The notes beneath the pieces were generated by a model, which was given only the letters and a program-made list of their open reading frames with translations, ran no database searches and was not told the DNA's origin. Positions 27,424 through 34,963 of a stretch of DNA of 64,000 bases are shown in pieces. A program made the position numbers and the translations under genes. This DNA comes from Acidimicrobiales bacterium. Lineage in GTDB: Bacteria; Actinomycetota; Acidimicrobiia; Acidimicrobiales; RAAP-2. The stretch spans positions 43,723 through 107,722 of the forward strand of contig JANXWA010000002.1 in the NCBI GenBank assembly GCA_025351385.1. The letters are read 5' to 3'. Position 1 is the stretch's first letter. Every line of letters begins with the position of its first letter.

Positions 27424-28317
27424 CTACCTTACAAAACCTGAGGGTCCGCCCGCAAATTCGTCGTAGCCGACGCCGACGAGGCAGAGTCCCCGAGCGGGGG
27501 CCGGAGGAGGCAGTTGCTCGCGACTGAGGCTCTGGAGCCGGTCTTTTACGGTGCTTTCAGGCAATCGACCCTCTCCGATCGCCACCAGGGTCGACGTCAG
27601 GCACCGCACCATGTTGTGACAGAAGGATTGGGCGCGGATTGTGAACTTGACGGCCGGCGTTCCCGTGGGGTTGAGGGCCCACTGATCCGCGAGCCGGTCG
27701 AAGCGGGCGTCGATCACCCGTCGAAGCAGTGGCTCGTCGGATGTCGCGTTGGTCGGGCGCCGACAGAAGGCCCGAAAGTCGTGGGTCCCCAGGAGGTCGG
27801 CGCAAGCCCGATCCATCGCCGTCAGGTCGAGGGGGCCCCGGACCGTCCACGACCACTCGTCGTTCATGGCGAGCGCCGGCGGCCCGGAGTCGAGGATCAA
27901 GTAGCGGTACTCGCGCCACGTGGCCGAGAATCGCGCGTGGAACTCGTCGCCCACCGGACGCGCGGCGAGCACCCGGATACGTCCGCGCAACTGCTTGTTG
28001 AGCGACACCATCAGTCGCTCGGCGTCGGGACCTCGATGGTGGGCGAAGAGTCTGACCGGCAGGTCCACGTGGACCACCTGGGCGAAGGCGTGCACGCCGG
28101 TGTCGGTGCGGCCAGCTCCGACCACTACGGGCTCCGCGTCCATCCGCAGCGTGCTGGCCAGGGTGGCGCGCAGCGCGCCCACGACGGTCGTGAACTCGGG
28201 TTGGTAGGCGTAGCCGTTGAAGGACTTGCCGTCATAGGCAAGGTCGAGCCGCCAACGCTGAGTGGCGACTACCGGTCGATCAGACGAACTCAATGCGCGC
28301 CATCGGGGCGTTGTCAC
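27424..28317 (-). CDS. truA: tRNA pseudouridine(38-40) synthase
   Basis: 297 residues from GTG 28317, overlapping rplQ by 38 bases; a TTG at 28293 is an alternative start and the true start is uncertain. The catalytic aspartate lies in [11 protein letters not shown], and the [12 protein letters not shown] and [13 protein letters not shown] segments are family-typical. It modifies the anticodon stem of many tRNAs. The rplQ-truA-rplM-rpsI order is conserved in many bacteria. Confidence 0.93.
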   Translation of the reverse strand: MTTPRWRALSSSDRPVVATQRWRLDLAYDGKSFNGYAYQPEFTTVVGALRATLASTLRMDAEPVVVGAGRTDTGVHAFAQVVHVDLPVRLFAHHRGPDAERLMVSLNKQLRGRIRVLAARPVGDEFHARFSATWREYRYLILDSGPPALAMNDEWSWTVRGPLDLTAMDRACADLLGTHDFRAFCRRPTNATSDEPLLRRVIDARFDRLADQWALNPTGTPAVKFTIRAQSFCHNMVRCLTSTLVAIGEGRLPESTVKDRLQSLSREQLPPPAPARGLCLVGVGYDEFAGGPSGFVR

Positions 28318-28642
28318 CCTGGCGCGGCCCGAGCTTCAAGATGCGCGTGTAACCGCCGGGACGCTCCGTGTAGCGAGGAGCGATCTCGGTGAAGAGCTTG
28401 TGGGTCATGTCCTTGTCGCGGATGAAGGCGACGACGCGTCGCTGGGCGTGCACCGAGCCCTCGGGCGAGTTCTTGGCGGCCGTCACGACCTTCTCGACGA
28501 TGGGACGCAGGGCCTTGGCCTTCGCCTCGGTCGTCACGATCGACTCGGCCGCGATCATCGAGGCGACCAGGTTGCCCATCATCGCCTTCTGGTGGGCGCT
28601 GTCGCCCCCGAAACGCTTGCCCTTGGTGGGAGTTCCGCGCAT
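28280..28642 (-). CDS. rplQ: 50S ribosomal protein L17
   Basis: 120 residues. MRGTPTKGKRFGGDSAHQKAM is a close variant of the canonical L17 start, and the [21 protein letters not shown] end is typical. Two bases after rpoA stop, last ribosomal gene of the alpha operon, overlapping truA. Confidence 0.98.
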   Translation of the reverse strand: MRGTPTKGKRFGGDSAHQKAMMGNLVASMIAAESIVTTEAKAKALRPIVEKVVTAAKNSPEGSVHAQRRVVAFIRDKDMTHKLFTEIAPRYTERPGGYTRILKLGPRQGDNAPMARIEFV

Positions 28643-28644
28643 GC

Positions 28645-29586
28645 CTAGTCCTCCACCCGCAGCGAGAGACCGCGCTCCTCGAGGCGGTCGTTGACGTCCT
28701 TCAGCGACGTCGCGCCGAAGTTGGTGATCGAAGTGAGGTCCCGCTCGGTGGCGTTGACCAGCTGGGCGATGGTGTTGATGCCGGCGCGCTTCAGGCAGTT
28801 GCGCGAGCGCTCGGTGAGCCCGAGCTCCTCGATCCGGATGTCGAGCTCGCTGGCCGCGGCCTGAGCCGTACCGACGTCGCCCAACTCCAGGGCCGGGGCC
28901 TCCTCGTCGAAGTTGCCGATCAGCTCGACGAGCGAGCCGAGCGTCTTACCGGCCGAGGCCAGCGCTTCGCGGGGGCTGATCGACCCGTCGGTCTCGATCT
29001 CGATCACCAGGCGGTCGAAGTCCTTGGACTGCTCGACGCGCACCGGCTCGATCTCGAAGCTGACGCGGCGCACTGGCGTGAAGATTGCGTCGAGGGGGAT
29101 GACCCCGATCGTCGACGATCCCTTGTTGCCCTCGGCGCCCACGTAGCCCTTGCCGCGCTCGACGGTCAGCTCGAAGGTGAGCGCGCTCTTGGGGGTGGTC
29201 AGGTACGCGAGGTGCAGGTCGCCGTTCAGGATCTCGACGTCGGCGGTCGTCGACAGGTCAGAGGCAGTCACCGGACCCTCGCCGCGCTTGTCGAGGCGCA
29301 AGGTCACCGGCTCGTCGCTGTGCACCTGCAACAGCAGGTCCTTCAGGTTCAGGCAGATATCCTGGACGTCTTCCTTCACGCCCTCGATGACGCCGAACTC
29401 GTGCAACACGGCGTCGAACTTCACGCGAGTGGCTGCAGCACCGGGAATCGACGAGAGCAGCGTACGGCGCAGGGAGTTGCCCAGCGTATGGCCGAATCCG
29501 GGGTCGAGTGGTCCGATACCGAAGGACTGACGGTTGTTGACGTCGTCGCCGAGGGCTTCGATGGTGGGTCGTTGGATGATCAACAT
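28645..29586 (-). CDS. rpoA: RNA polymerase alpha subunit
   Basis: 313 residues. The N-terminal dimerisation domain includes GPLDPGFGHTLGNSLRRTLLSS, and the C-terminal domain (about 240-305, ELGLTERSRNCLKRAGINTI) binds UP elements and activators. It assembles with RpoB and RpoC encoded at the other end of the window. It sits downstream of rpsM-rpsK-rpsD, as in the standard alpha operon. Confidence 0.98.
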   Translation of the reverse strand: MLIIQRPTIEALGDDVNNRQSFGIGPLDPGFGHTLGNSLRRTLLSSIPGAAATRVKFDAVLHEFGVIEGVKEDVQDICLNLKDLLLQVHSDEPVTLRLDKRGEGPVTASDLSTTADVEILNGDLHLAYLTTPKSALTFELTVERGKGYVGAEGNKGSSTIGVIPLDAIFTPVRRVSFEIEPVRVEQSKDFDRLVIEIETDGSISPREALASAGKTLGSLVELIGNFDEEAPALELGDVGTAQAAASELDIRIEELGLTERSRNCLKRAGINTIAQLVNATERDLTSITNFGATSLKDVNDRLEERGLSLRVED

Positions 29587-29617
29587 GGGGACTCCTTGAG
29601 GTCTTTAAGAGGTTCGT

Positions 29618-30262
29618 TTACTTGGAGTACAGCTCGACAATGAGCTGCTCCTTGATCGACTCGTCGATCTGCTCGCGTTGCGGAACGATCCGCACGGTCA
29701 CGTTGAAGCCGTTCTCGCCCGTCTCGAGCCAGCCCGGCACGGTGCGATCGAGCACGTCGAGGTTGCGCTTGACGTTGAAGTTCTCGCGCGTGACGTTCTT
29801 CAGGGCGATCACTTCGCCGGGGCGCACGCGGTACGAGGGGATCGTGACGCGCTTGCCGTCGATGGTGACGTGGCCGTGGCGCACGAACTGGCGGGCCTGG
29901 GCGCGCGAGGCGCCCCAGCCGGCGCGATACGCGATGTTGTCCAGGCGCAGTTCCAGGAACTGCAGGAGGTTCGTGCCGGTCATGCCAGGGCGGCGGCTCG
30001 CCTCCTCGTAGAGGTTGCGGAACTGCTTCTCCAGGAGGCCGTAGATGCGACGGGCCTTCTGCTTCTCGCGCAGCTGGGTCAGGTACTCCGAGCCCTGGCG
30101 TTGGCGGTCGCGGCCGTGCATGCCCGGCGGGAAGGCGCGGGTCTGACGGTCCGAGTTCTCGGCGACGGGGCACTTCATGGTGAAGCAGCGCTCACCCTTG
30201 AGGTACAACTTGGTGCGCTCACGACGGCAAAGTCGGCAAACGGGTCCTGTGTAACGAGCCAT
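29618..30262 (-). CDS. rpsD: 30S ribosomal protein S4
   Basis: 214 residues. The N-terminus (ARYTGPVCRLCRRE...CFTMKCPV) contains four cysteines (C9, C12, C26, C31), so this is the zinc-binding form. An S4 RNA-binding domain follows near 103-165 (LDNIAYRAGWGASRAQARQFVRHGH region). It starts 30S assembly and may repress its own operon. Eight bases after rpsK. Confidence 0.98.
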   Translation of the reverse strand: MARYTGPVCRLCRRERTKLYLKGERCFTMKCPVAENSDRQTRAFPPGMHGRDRQRQGSEYLTQLREKQKARRIYGLLEKQFRNLYEEASRRPGMTGTNLLQFLELRLDNIAYRAGWGASRAQARQFVRHGHVTIDGKRVTIPSYRVRPGEVIALKNVTRENFNVKRNLDVLDRTVPGWLETGENGFNVTVRIVPQREQIDESIKEQLIVELYSK

Positions 30263-30270
30263 GATCTTCC

Positions 30271-30666
30271 TTAGCCTCGGCGGCGCTTCTTAGGGCGGCA
30301 ACCGTTGTGGGGTAGTGGGGTGACGTCCTTGATGGCGACGACCTCGATGCCGGCCGCGGCGATCGAGCGGATCGCGGTCTCGCGACCCGAGCCCGGTCCG
30401 CGCACCAGCACGTCGACCTTCTTCACGCCGTGCTCCATCGCAGCGCGCGCGCACTTCTCGGCGGCGAGCTGCGCGGCGTAGGGCGTCGACTTGCGCGACC
30501 CCTTGAAGCCCACCTGACCCGACGAGGCCCACGAGAGGACGTTGCCCTCGGGGTCGGTGATCGAAACGATGGTGTTGTTGAAGGAGCTCTTGATGTGCGC
30601 GACACCAAAGGCGATGTTCTTGCGTTCCTTCTTGCGGCCCTTGCGGACGGTGGTCGGCTTAGCCAT
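30271..30666 (-). CDS. rpsK: 30S ribosomal protein S11
   Basis: 131 residues. [18 protein letters not shown] and the conserved end [15 protein letters not shown] identify S11. It lies in the platform of the small subunit near the E site. The start overlaps the rpsM stop by one base. Confidence 0.98.
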   Translation of the reverse strand: MAKPTTVRKGRKKERKNIAFGVAHIKSSFNNTIVSITDPEGNVLSWASSGQVGFKGSRKSTPYAAQLAAEKCARAAMEHGVKKVDVLVRGPGSGRETAIRSIAAAGIEVVAIKDVTPLPHNGCRPKKRRRG

Positions 30667-31043
30667 TACTTCGTAACCTTCTTCTTACCGGCGACGGTGC
30701 GCTTGGGCCCCTTGCGGGTGCGGGCGTTGGTGCGCGTGCGCTGGCCGCGAACGGGCAGGCCCTTGCGGTGGCGAATCCCCTGCAGGCAGTTGATCTCCAT
30801 CTTGCGCTTGATGTCCTGGGCGACGTCGCGACGGCGGTCACCCTCGACGGTCAGGTTCTGGTCGATGTAGGCGCGAAGCTTGTTGACGTCAGCCTCGCTC
30901 AGGTCTTTCACGCGCGTCGACTCGTCGACGCCGGTGGCCTCGCAAATCTGCTGTGCGGTGGTCGGACCGACTCCGAATATGTAAGTGAGTGAGATCACCG
31001 TTCGCTTCTCGCGTGGGATGTCTACTCCGGCAATACGGGCCAT
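30666..31043 (-). CDS. rpsM: 30S ribosomal protein S13
   Basis: 125 residues. [23 protein letters not shown] is a canonical S13 start and the basic tail [16 protein letters not shown] contacts tRNA in the P site. First gene of the rpsM-rpsK-rpsD-rpoA-rplQ run, 12 bases downstream of rpmJ. Confidence 0.98.
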   Translation of the reverse strand: MARIAGVDIPREKRTVISLTYIFGVGPTTAQQICEATGVDESTRVKDLSEADVNKLRAYIDQNLTVEGDRRRDVAQDIKRKMEINCLQGIRHRKGLPVRGQRTRTNARTRKGPKRTVAGKKKVTK

Positions 31044-31055
31044 GTTCTTCCTCTC

Positions 31056-31169
31056 CTAGCCCTGGCGCTGCTTGTGACGCGGGTTCTCGCAGATCACACG
31101 GACGTGACCGGCCCGGCGAATGACTTTGCACTTCTCACACATGGTCTTGACGCTCGCGCGAACCTTCAT
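31056..31169 (-). CDS. rpmJ: 50S ribosomal protein L36
   Basis: 37 residues: [21 protein letters not shown] then [16 protein letters not shown]. Zinc ligands C11, C14, C27 and H32 are intact, so this is the zinc-binding form. It lies between infA and rpsM, the usual place. Confidence 0.96.
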   Translation of the reverse strand: MKVRASVKTMCEKCKVIRRAGHVRVICENPRHKQRQG

Positions 31170-31201
31170 GTCGTTTCTTTCTCGATCTTCTAGAACTTGA
31201 G

Positions 31202-31426
31202 CTATTTGTAGCGGTAGGTGATGCGGCCGCGGGTCATGTCGTAGGGCGTGATCTCCACTTGGACCTTGTCGCCGGGGAGGATCCGGATGCGGTGCATTCG
31301 CATCTTGCCCGAACTATGGGCGAGTACGGTGTAGCCGTTCTCCAGTTCGACCCGGAACATGGCGTTGGGAAGTGGCTCGACGACGGTCCCTTCAACGGTG
31401 AACGCGTCTTCCTTTGGCTTACTCAG
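31202..31426 (-). CDS. infA: Translation initiation factor IF-1, CTG start
   Basis: 74 residues, the expected length. The OB-fold protein has [21 protein letters not shown] and ends [15 protein letters not shown], both canonical. The frame has no ATG, GTG or TTG upstream of the conserved region before an in-frame TAA at 31469-31471. The codon at 31426-31424 is CTG, giving (M)[12 protein letters not shown], the place where IF-1 normally starts, and AAGGAG lies at 31434-31439, seven bases upstream. So initiation at CTG is the best reading. A sequencing error at the start codon is the alternative. It helps position initiator tRNA in the A/P region of the 30S subunit. Confidence 0.9.
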   Translation of the reverse strand: MSKPKEDAFTVEGTVVEPLPNAMFRVELENGYTVLAHSSGKMRMHRIRILPGDKVQVEITPYDMTRGRITYRYK

Positions 31427-31468
31427 GTTCTTTCTCCTTGTTACGCACAGCGGGACGTGAAAGAGCAG

Positions 31469-31480
31469 TTACTCCTTCAC
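31469..31480 (-). promoter_or_regulatory. Three-codon leader mini-ORF upstream of infA
   Basis: GTG-AAG-GAG-TAA follows AGGAGG (31488-31493) at seven bases, in the same frame as infA, 43 bases before the CTG start. It looks translatable and could set ribosome loading on infA. Purely positional evidence. Confidence 0.35.
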
Positions 31481-31518
31481 GGATGAACCTCCTGGGCACG
31501 CCAAGAGGTCGGCTGACC

Positions 31519-31546
31519 ATTCTACCGAATTTCCCCCAGAACGCAA
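31519..31546 (-). promoter_or_regulatory. Promoter for infA-rpmJ-rpsM operon
   Basis: On the minus strand, TTGCGT (31541-31546), 16-base spacer, TAGAAT (31519-31524; five of six to consensus). A start near 31512 would give an ~85-base leader before infA, containing the mini-ORF. Confidence 0.6.
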
Positions 31547-31608
31547 AAGCCGAGCCCGTCGCTCCCGTGCACGAAAGGCCGAAGCCCAGTCTAGGCGCCA
31601 GAATGTGA

Positions 31609-31628
31609 CTGGGGACCCTAGTTGGCAA
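31609..31628 (+). promoter_or_regulatory. DevR/DosR-box-like site
   Basis: The 20 bases match the mycobacterial DosR consensus TTSGGGACTWWAGTCCCSAA at 14 positions; the first half-site (TGGGGAC) is intact and the second is degenerate. It lies 26 bases before the PPOX-family gene and upstream of devS-devR, so it could be an autoregulatory site. A TTGGC-AAGG-GCCAA inverted repeat overlaps its right end (31622-31635). Confidence 0.45.
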
Positions 31629-31654
31629 GGGCCAAACGGGTTCATGCTGGGTCC

Positions 31655-32050
31655 ATGACTTCAGCGGGCCAGATTCTATCTGGAGAGCCACTTTCACGAG
31701 AGGACTGCCTCGCGCGCCTCGGCGAGGCCGACCTCGCGCGAGTCGTGCTGTCCGTGCGCGCTCTGCCGGCTGCCCTGCCGGCCCGGATCTCGCTGACCGG
31801 AGAGGACCACCTGGTCCTCGCCAGCTCCGAGGAGGCGGTCATCCTGGCCGCCCGCCGCGGCGATGTGATCTCGGTCCAGATTGACGGTCTCGAGCCCAAC
31901 GGGACGACCTGGTCGGTGATGGCCTCGGGCATCGCCACCGGAGCGCCGAAGGACGCGGTCGTCGACGAGCGCCTGCGAGCGGCAATGGAACACGGTGCGA
32001 CGCTGCTCTCCCTCCCCCTCTCGATCGTTACCGGTCGACGCAGCGCGTAG
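31655..32050 (+). CDS. PPOX-family FMN-binding split-barrel protein
   Basis: 131 residues from ATG 31655. LSREDCLARLGEADLARVVLSV and the short strands that follow are typical of the pyridoxamine-5'-phosphate oxidase-like flavin/F420-binding barrels common in actinobacteria. The catalytic residues of true PdxH are absent, and a real pdxH exists at 17.4 kb, so this is a different reductase-like protein. It lies 44 bases upstream of the devS-like kinase in the same direction. In mycobacteria related proteins occur in the DosR regulon; here the context suggests the same, by inference. Confidence 0.75.
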   Translation: MTSAGQILSGEPLSREDCLARLGEADLARVVLSVRALPAALPARISLTGEDHLVLASSEEAVILAARRGDVISVQIDGLEPNGTTWSVMASGIATGAPKDAVVDERLRAAMEHGATLLSLPLSIVTGRRSA

Positions 32051-32094
32051 CGGCCCCTCTCCTCGCGGCAGCGACATGTGGAAGGCTGAACCAC

Positions 32095-33231
32095 ATGGCG
32101 TACCACGAGATCAATGATCCCGAACGGCTACACGCTCTCATTGACGCGATCCTCCTCATCGAGGCCGACGCCAACCTCGACGGCCTCTTGGGGACGATCG
32201 TCGAGACGGCGAGTCGCCTCGTCGGAGCCCAGTACGGCGCTCTCGGCGTCGTCGCGGGCGATGGAATGACCCTCTCGCGCTTCATCACCTACGGCATCGA
32301 CGAGGGCACGCGCGCGGCCATCGGAATCGAACCGCACGGTCACGGGGTGCTCGGTGAGACGGTGCGCCGCCGCGAGCCCCTGGTCATCGACGAGTTGAGC
32401 AAGTACCCGTCGTCGGTCGGCGTGCCCGCCAACCATCCGCCGATGAAACGATTCCTCGGCGTGCCCGTCACGACCGGCAACGGCCAGATCTTCGGCAACC
32501 TCTACCTCACCGACCCCCTTGACGGCGACCCATTCAGCGACGAGGACGCTCAGTTGGTCGCGGCCTTCGGGCGGGCGGCCGGACTCGTCATCGACCAGGC
32601 GACGCTCCGCAGCCACCTGCGCGACCTCACACTGAGCGAGGAGCGCGAGCGTTTGGCGCGCGACCTTCACGACACCGTCATCCAACGGCTCTTCGGCGTG
32701 GGCCTCGCGTTGCAGATCTCGCTCGCCTCGGTACTCGACGACGACGTTCGAACGCGAATCAACAACGTCCTCGACGAGCTCGACACGACGATCCACGAGA
32801 TTCGCACCACCATCTTCGAGATCGACCAGGAGCAGGCGACCGACGCGACGCTCCAGAGCCGTTTCGGAGTATTGACCAACGAGGTCGCGAACCGGCTGGG
32901 CGTGAAGGCCGACCTCAAGATTCCCACCGGCATCGACGACGCCATCGGGCCGCATTGCGCGCACCACACCGTCCAGGCGCTTCGCGAGATCCTCTCCAAC
33001 ATCGTGCGCCACTCCGAGGCCTCGGCCGTCCAGATCCAGGTCGCCGTCCGGGACAACCTGATCGAGGTCGTCGTTCGCGACAACGGCGTCGGATTCATGC
33101 CGAATCTCGGACCGGGGCGGGGACTTCGCAACCTGGCGTCGCGGGCCCGCGAACTGGGCGGCGACTGCACTATCAAATCCGAGATCGGTCGTGGCACAAT
33201 GGTCCGATGGACCGCGAACAGATTGGACTGA
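32095..33231 (+). CDS. devS: GAF-domain sensor histidine kinase, DevS/DosS-like
   Basis: 378 residues. A single GAF domain spans about 25-170. The histidine in NHPPMKRFLGVPV (H114) falls where the haem-coordinating histidine of DevS/DosT lies, as best I can align by memory, so gas or redox sensing through haem is possible. A HisKA_3 dimerisation domain follows with phospho-acceptor H192 in ERERLARDLHDTVIQRLFG, then an HATPase_c domain with DNGVGF and GRGLRNLASRARELGG. No transmembrane segment is seen, so it is cytosolic. It has one GAF domain rather than the two of mycobacterial DevS. The response regulator starts two bases after its stop. Confidence 0.88.
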   Translation: MAYHEINDPERLHALIDAILLIEADANLDGLLGTIVETASRLVGAQYGALGVVAGDGMTLSRFITYGIDEGTRAAIGIEPHGHGVLGETVRRREPLVIDELSKYPSSVGVPANHPPMKRFLGVPVTTGNGQIFGNLYLTDPLDGDPFSDEDAQLVAAFGRAAGLVIDQATLRSHLRDLTLSEERERLARDLHDTVIQRLFGVGLALQISLASVLDDDVRTRINNVLDELDTTIHEIRTTIFEIDQEQATDATLQSRFGVLTNEVANRLGVKADLKIPTGIDDAIGPHCAHHTVQALREILSNIVRHSEASAVQIQVAVRDNLIEVVVRDNGVGFMPNLGPGRGLRNLASRARELGGDCTIKSEIGRGTMVRWTANRLD

Positions 33232-33232
33232 T

Positions 33233-33877
33233 GTGATCCGCTTGCTACTGGTCGACGACCACGAGATCGTGCGCAGGGGCCTGCGCGAGCTGCTCGAAGT
33301 GGAGGACGACCTGCGGGTCGTCGCCGAGGCCGGGTCGCTCGAGGAAGCCCTCACGGTCGACGTCGCCGATCTCGACGTCGCCGTGCTCGACGTGCGCCTG
33401 CCCGACGGCAGTGGCGTGGACCTGTGCCGGCTGCTGCGTGAGAAGCGCCCGGAGCTCGCGTGTCTCATGCTCACCTCCTTCGCCGACAACGAGGCGCTCA
33501 ACGCCTCGGTGCTCGCCGGAGCGCGGGGCTACGTCTTGAAGAACGTCCGCGGCGACGACCTCGTCGGCGCGATTCGGCGGGTTGCCGACGGCGAGATGCT
33601 GCTGTCCAACGAGCAGATCGAACGGGCCCGCGAGAGGCTGCGCCGCCAGATCACCGAGGACATCCGCCTCGAGAGCCTGAGCGCCCAGGAGAGTCGGATC
33701 CTCGAGTTGCTGAGCGAGGGCCTGAGCAATCGCGAGATCGCCGAGGTCATGTTCCTCGCGGAGAAGACGGTCAAGAATTACGTGTCGAACCTGCTCGCGA
33801 AGCTCGGCTTCCAGCGGCGAACCGAGGCCGCGCTCTTCGCCCAGCGACAGCACGACCGGTCCCATCCGCACGACTAG
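33233..33877 (+). CDS. devR: NarL-family response regulator, DevR/DosR-like
   Basis: 214 residues from GTG 33233, immediately after the kinase gene. The receiver domain has the acidic pocket D8-D9, phospho-acceptor D53 (AVLDVRLPDGSG) and K103. The LuxR-type helix-turn-helix (about 150-200, LSAQESRILELLSEGLSNREIAEVMFLAEKTVKNYV in parts) is strikingly similar to mycobacterial DevR, including MFLAEKTVKNYVS and LLAKLG, followed by RRTEAALFA. DevR drives the hypoxia/nitric oxide dormancy response in mycobacteria. The stop codon TAG lies within the 6-base target duplication of the adjacent insertion sequence; its reading frame is intact. Confidence 0.88.
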   Translation: MIRLLLVDDHEIVRRGLRELLEVEDDLRVVAEAGSLEEALTVDVADLDVAVLDVRLPDGSGVDLCRLLREKRPELACLMLTSFADNEALNASVLAGARGYVLKNVRGDDLVGAIRRVADGEMLLSNEQIERARERLRRQITEDIRLESLSAQESRILELLSEGLSNREIAEVMFLAEKTVKNYVSNLLAKLGFQRRTEAALFAQRQHDRSHPHD

Positions 33878-33878
33878 G
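33873..33878. repeat. Target-site duplication, left copy
   Basis: ACTAGG directly flanks the left end of the IS481 element and includes the devR stop codon. The same six bases follow the right end at 34958-34963. Confidence 0.85.
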
Positions 33879-33917
33879 TGTACTCAGCCAACACGTTGGT
33901 GACACATTGACTTAGAC

Positions 33918-33970
33918 GGAAGCCTCCGGAATTGTGGTGTTTGACGAATACTACAATCCGGAGGGCTTCC
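33918..33970 (+). promoter_or_regulatory. Hairpin hiding the transposase ribosome binding site
   Basis: The bases at 33918-33935 pair with 33953-33970 (about 17 pairs with two small bulges). The 3' arm contains GGAGG at 33960-33964 and ends right before the ATG at 33971. A transcript reading in from devR would fold this and block translation of the transposase. TACAAT (33952-33957) inside it could be a -10 box. Confidence 0.65.
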
Positions 33971-34945
33971 ATGTCGCACCGTAATGCACGATTAACCACT
34001 CACGGACGGCGCTTGCTCGTCCAGCGCGTGCGATTCCAGGGGATGCCGGTGGCTCACGTGGCCAAGGCAATGGAAGTTTCGCGCCAATGCGCGCACCGTT
34101 GGGTGGCGCGCTTTGACGCCGAAGGCGAAGAAGGTCTCGAGGATCGCTCCAGTCGCCCACACCACTCACCTCGACGCACTGATCCGGCCACCGTGGCCCG
34201 CATCATTGAGGCGCGCCACGAGCGACGCGAAGGTCCAGCGCCATTGAGCGTGGCCACAGGAGTCCCGTCGAGGACCATCTCAAGAGTCCTGTCGCGCGAA
34301 GGCGTTCCGCGACTCAGCGAATGCGATCCGATGACCGGCGTACTCATCCGCGCGTCCAAGGTCACGCACCATCGTTACGAACGCGAGCGGCCGGGTGAGC
34401 TGGTCCACGTCGACGTCAAGAAAATCGGCCGTATTCCCGCCGGAGGGGGGTGGCGCGCCCACGGACGTGCCGTCAAGAACGACGACTACGCCCACAAGCA
34501 GGCGCGCACTGGCTACGACTACGTGCACTCAATGGTCGACGACCACAGCCGACTCGCCTACTCCGAGATCCTCGCCGACGAGCGGGGTACCACGCGTGCT
34601 CACTTCATGGAACGGGCCATTGCGTGGTTCTCGTCGCTCGGGGTCACGGTGAAGAGCGCCATCACCAACAATCACATGAGTTACCGCAGAAGCCACGACG
34701 TCCGGGACGCCCTGGACGCGCTCGGCGTCCGCCACCTCTACATCACACCGCACTGCCCTTGGCAGAACGGGAAAGTGGAGAGATTCAACCGCACCCTGCA
34801 GATCGAGTGGGCCTATCGACAGGTCTTCGACACCAACCAAGAGCGGACCAACGCCTTAGACCCATGGCTGGAGCGCTATAACTATGAGCGACCTCACAGT
34901 TCACTTGGGAGACGGCCGCCGATCAGTCGACTGTCACCAACGTGA
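33971..34945 (+). CDS. IS481-family transposase
   Basis: 324 residues from ATG 33971, GGAGG six bases upstream. A helix-turn-helix (about 25-50, VAHVAKAMEVSRQCAHRWVARF) binds the ends, followed by an rve/DDE integrase core: D148 in ELVHVDVKKIG and E270 in WQNGKVERFNRTLQ. The middle catalytic residue, normally the Asp of a T-D-N-G motif, reads ITNNHMSYR here, so residue 233 is Asn. If this alignment is right the enzyme may be inactive although the element ends are intact. The last codons lie in the right inverted repeat. Confidence 0.92.
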   Translation: MSHRNARLTTHGRRLLVQRVRFQGMPVAHVAKAMEVSRQCAHRWVARFDAEGEEGLEDRSSRPHHSPRRTDPATVARIIEARHERREGPAPLSVATGVPSRTISRVLSREGVPRLSECDPMTGVLIRASKVTHHRYERERPGELVHVDVKKIGRIPAGGGWRAHGRAVKNDDYAHKQARTGYDYVHSMVDDHSRLAYSEILADERGTTRAHFMERAIAWFSSLGVTVKSAITNNHMSYRRSHDVRDALDALGVRHLYITPHCPWQNGKVERFNRTLQIEWAYRQVFDTNQERTNALDPWLERYNYERPHSSLGRRPPISRLSPT

Positions 34946-34957
34946 TGGCTGGTTACA

Positions 34958-34963
34958 ACTAGG
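34958..34963. repeat. Target-site duplication, right copy
   Basis: ACTAGG directly follows the right end of the element. It contains the map stop codon (CTA on the plus strand at 34959-34961), so both genes kept their ends. Confidence 0.85.

Larger units (their letters stand above)
33879..34957 (+). mobile_element. Complete IS481-family insertion sequence
   Basis: 1,079 bases bounded by 26-base terminal inverted repeats that match at 23 positions: left 33879-33904 beginning TGTACTCAGCC, right 34932-34957 reading TGTAACCAGCC on the opposite strand. It contains one transposase gene whose stop lies inside the right repeat. A 6-base direct repeat ACTAGG flanks both ends. The near-identical ends and clean duplication indicate a fairly recent insertion between the convergent devR and map genes. 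Confidence 0.92.
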
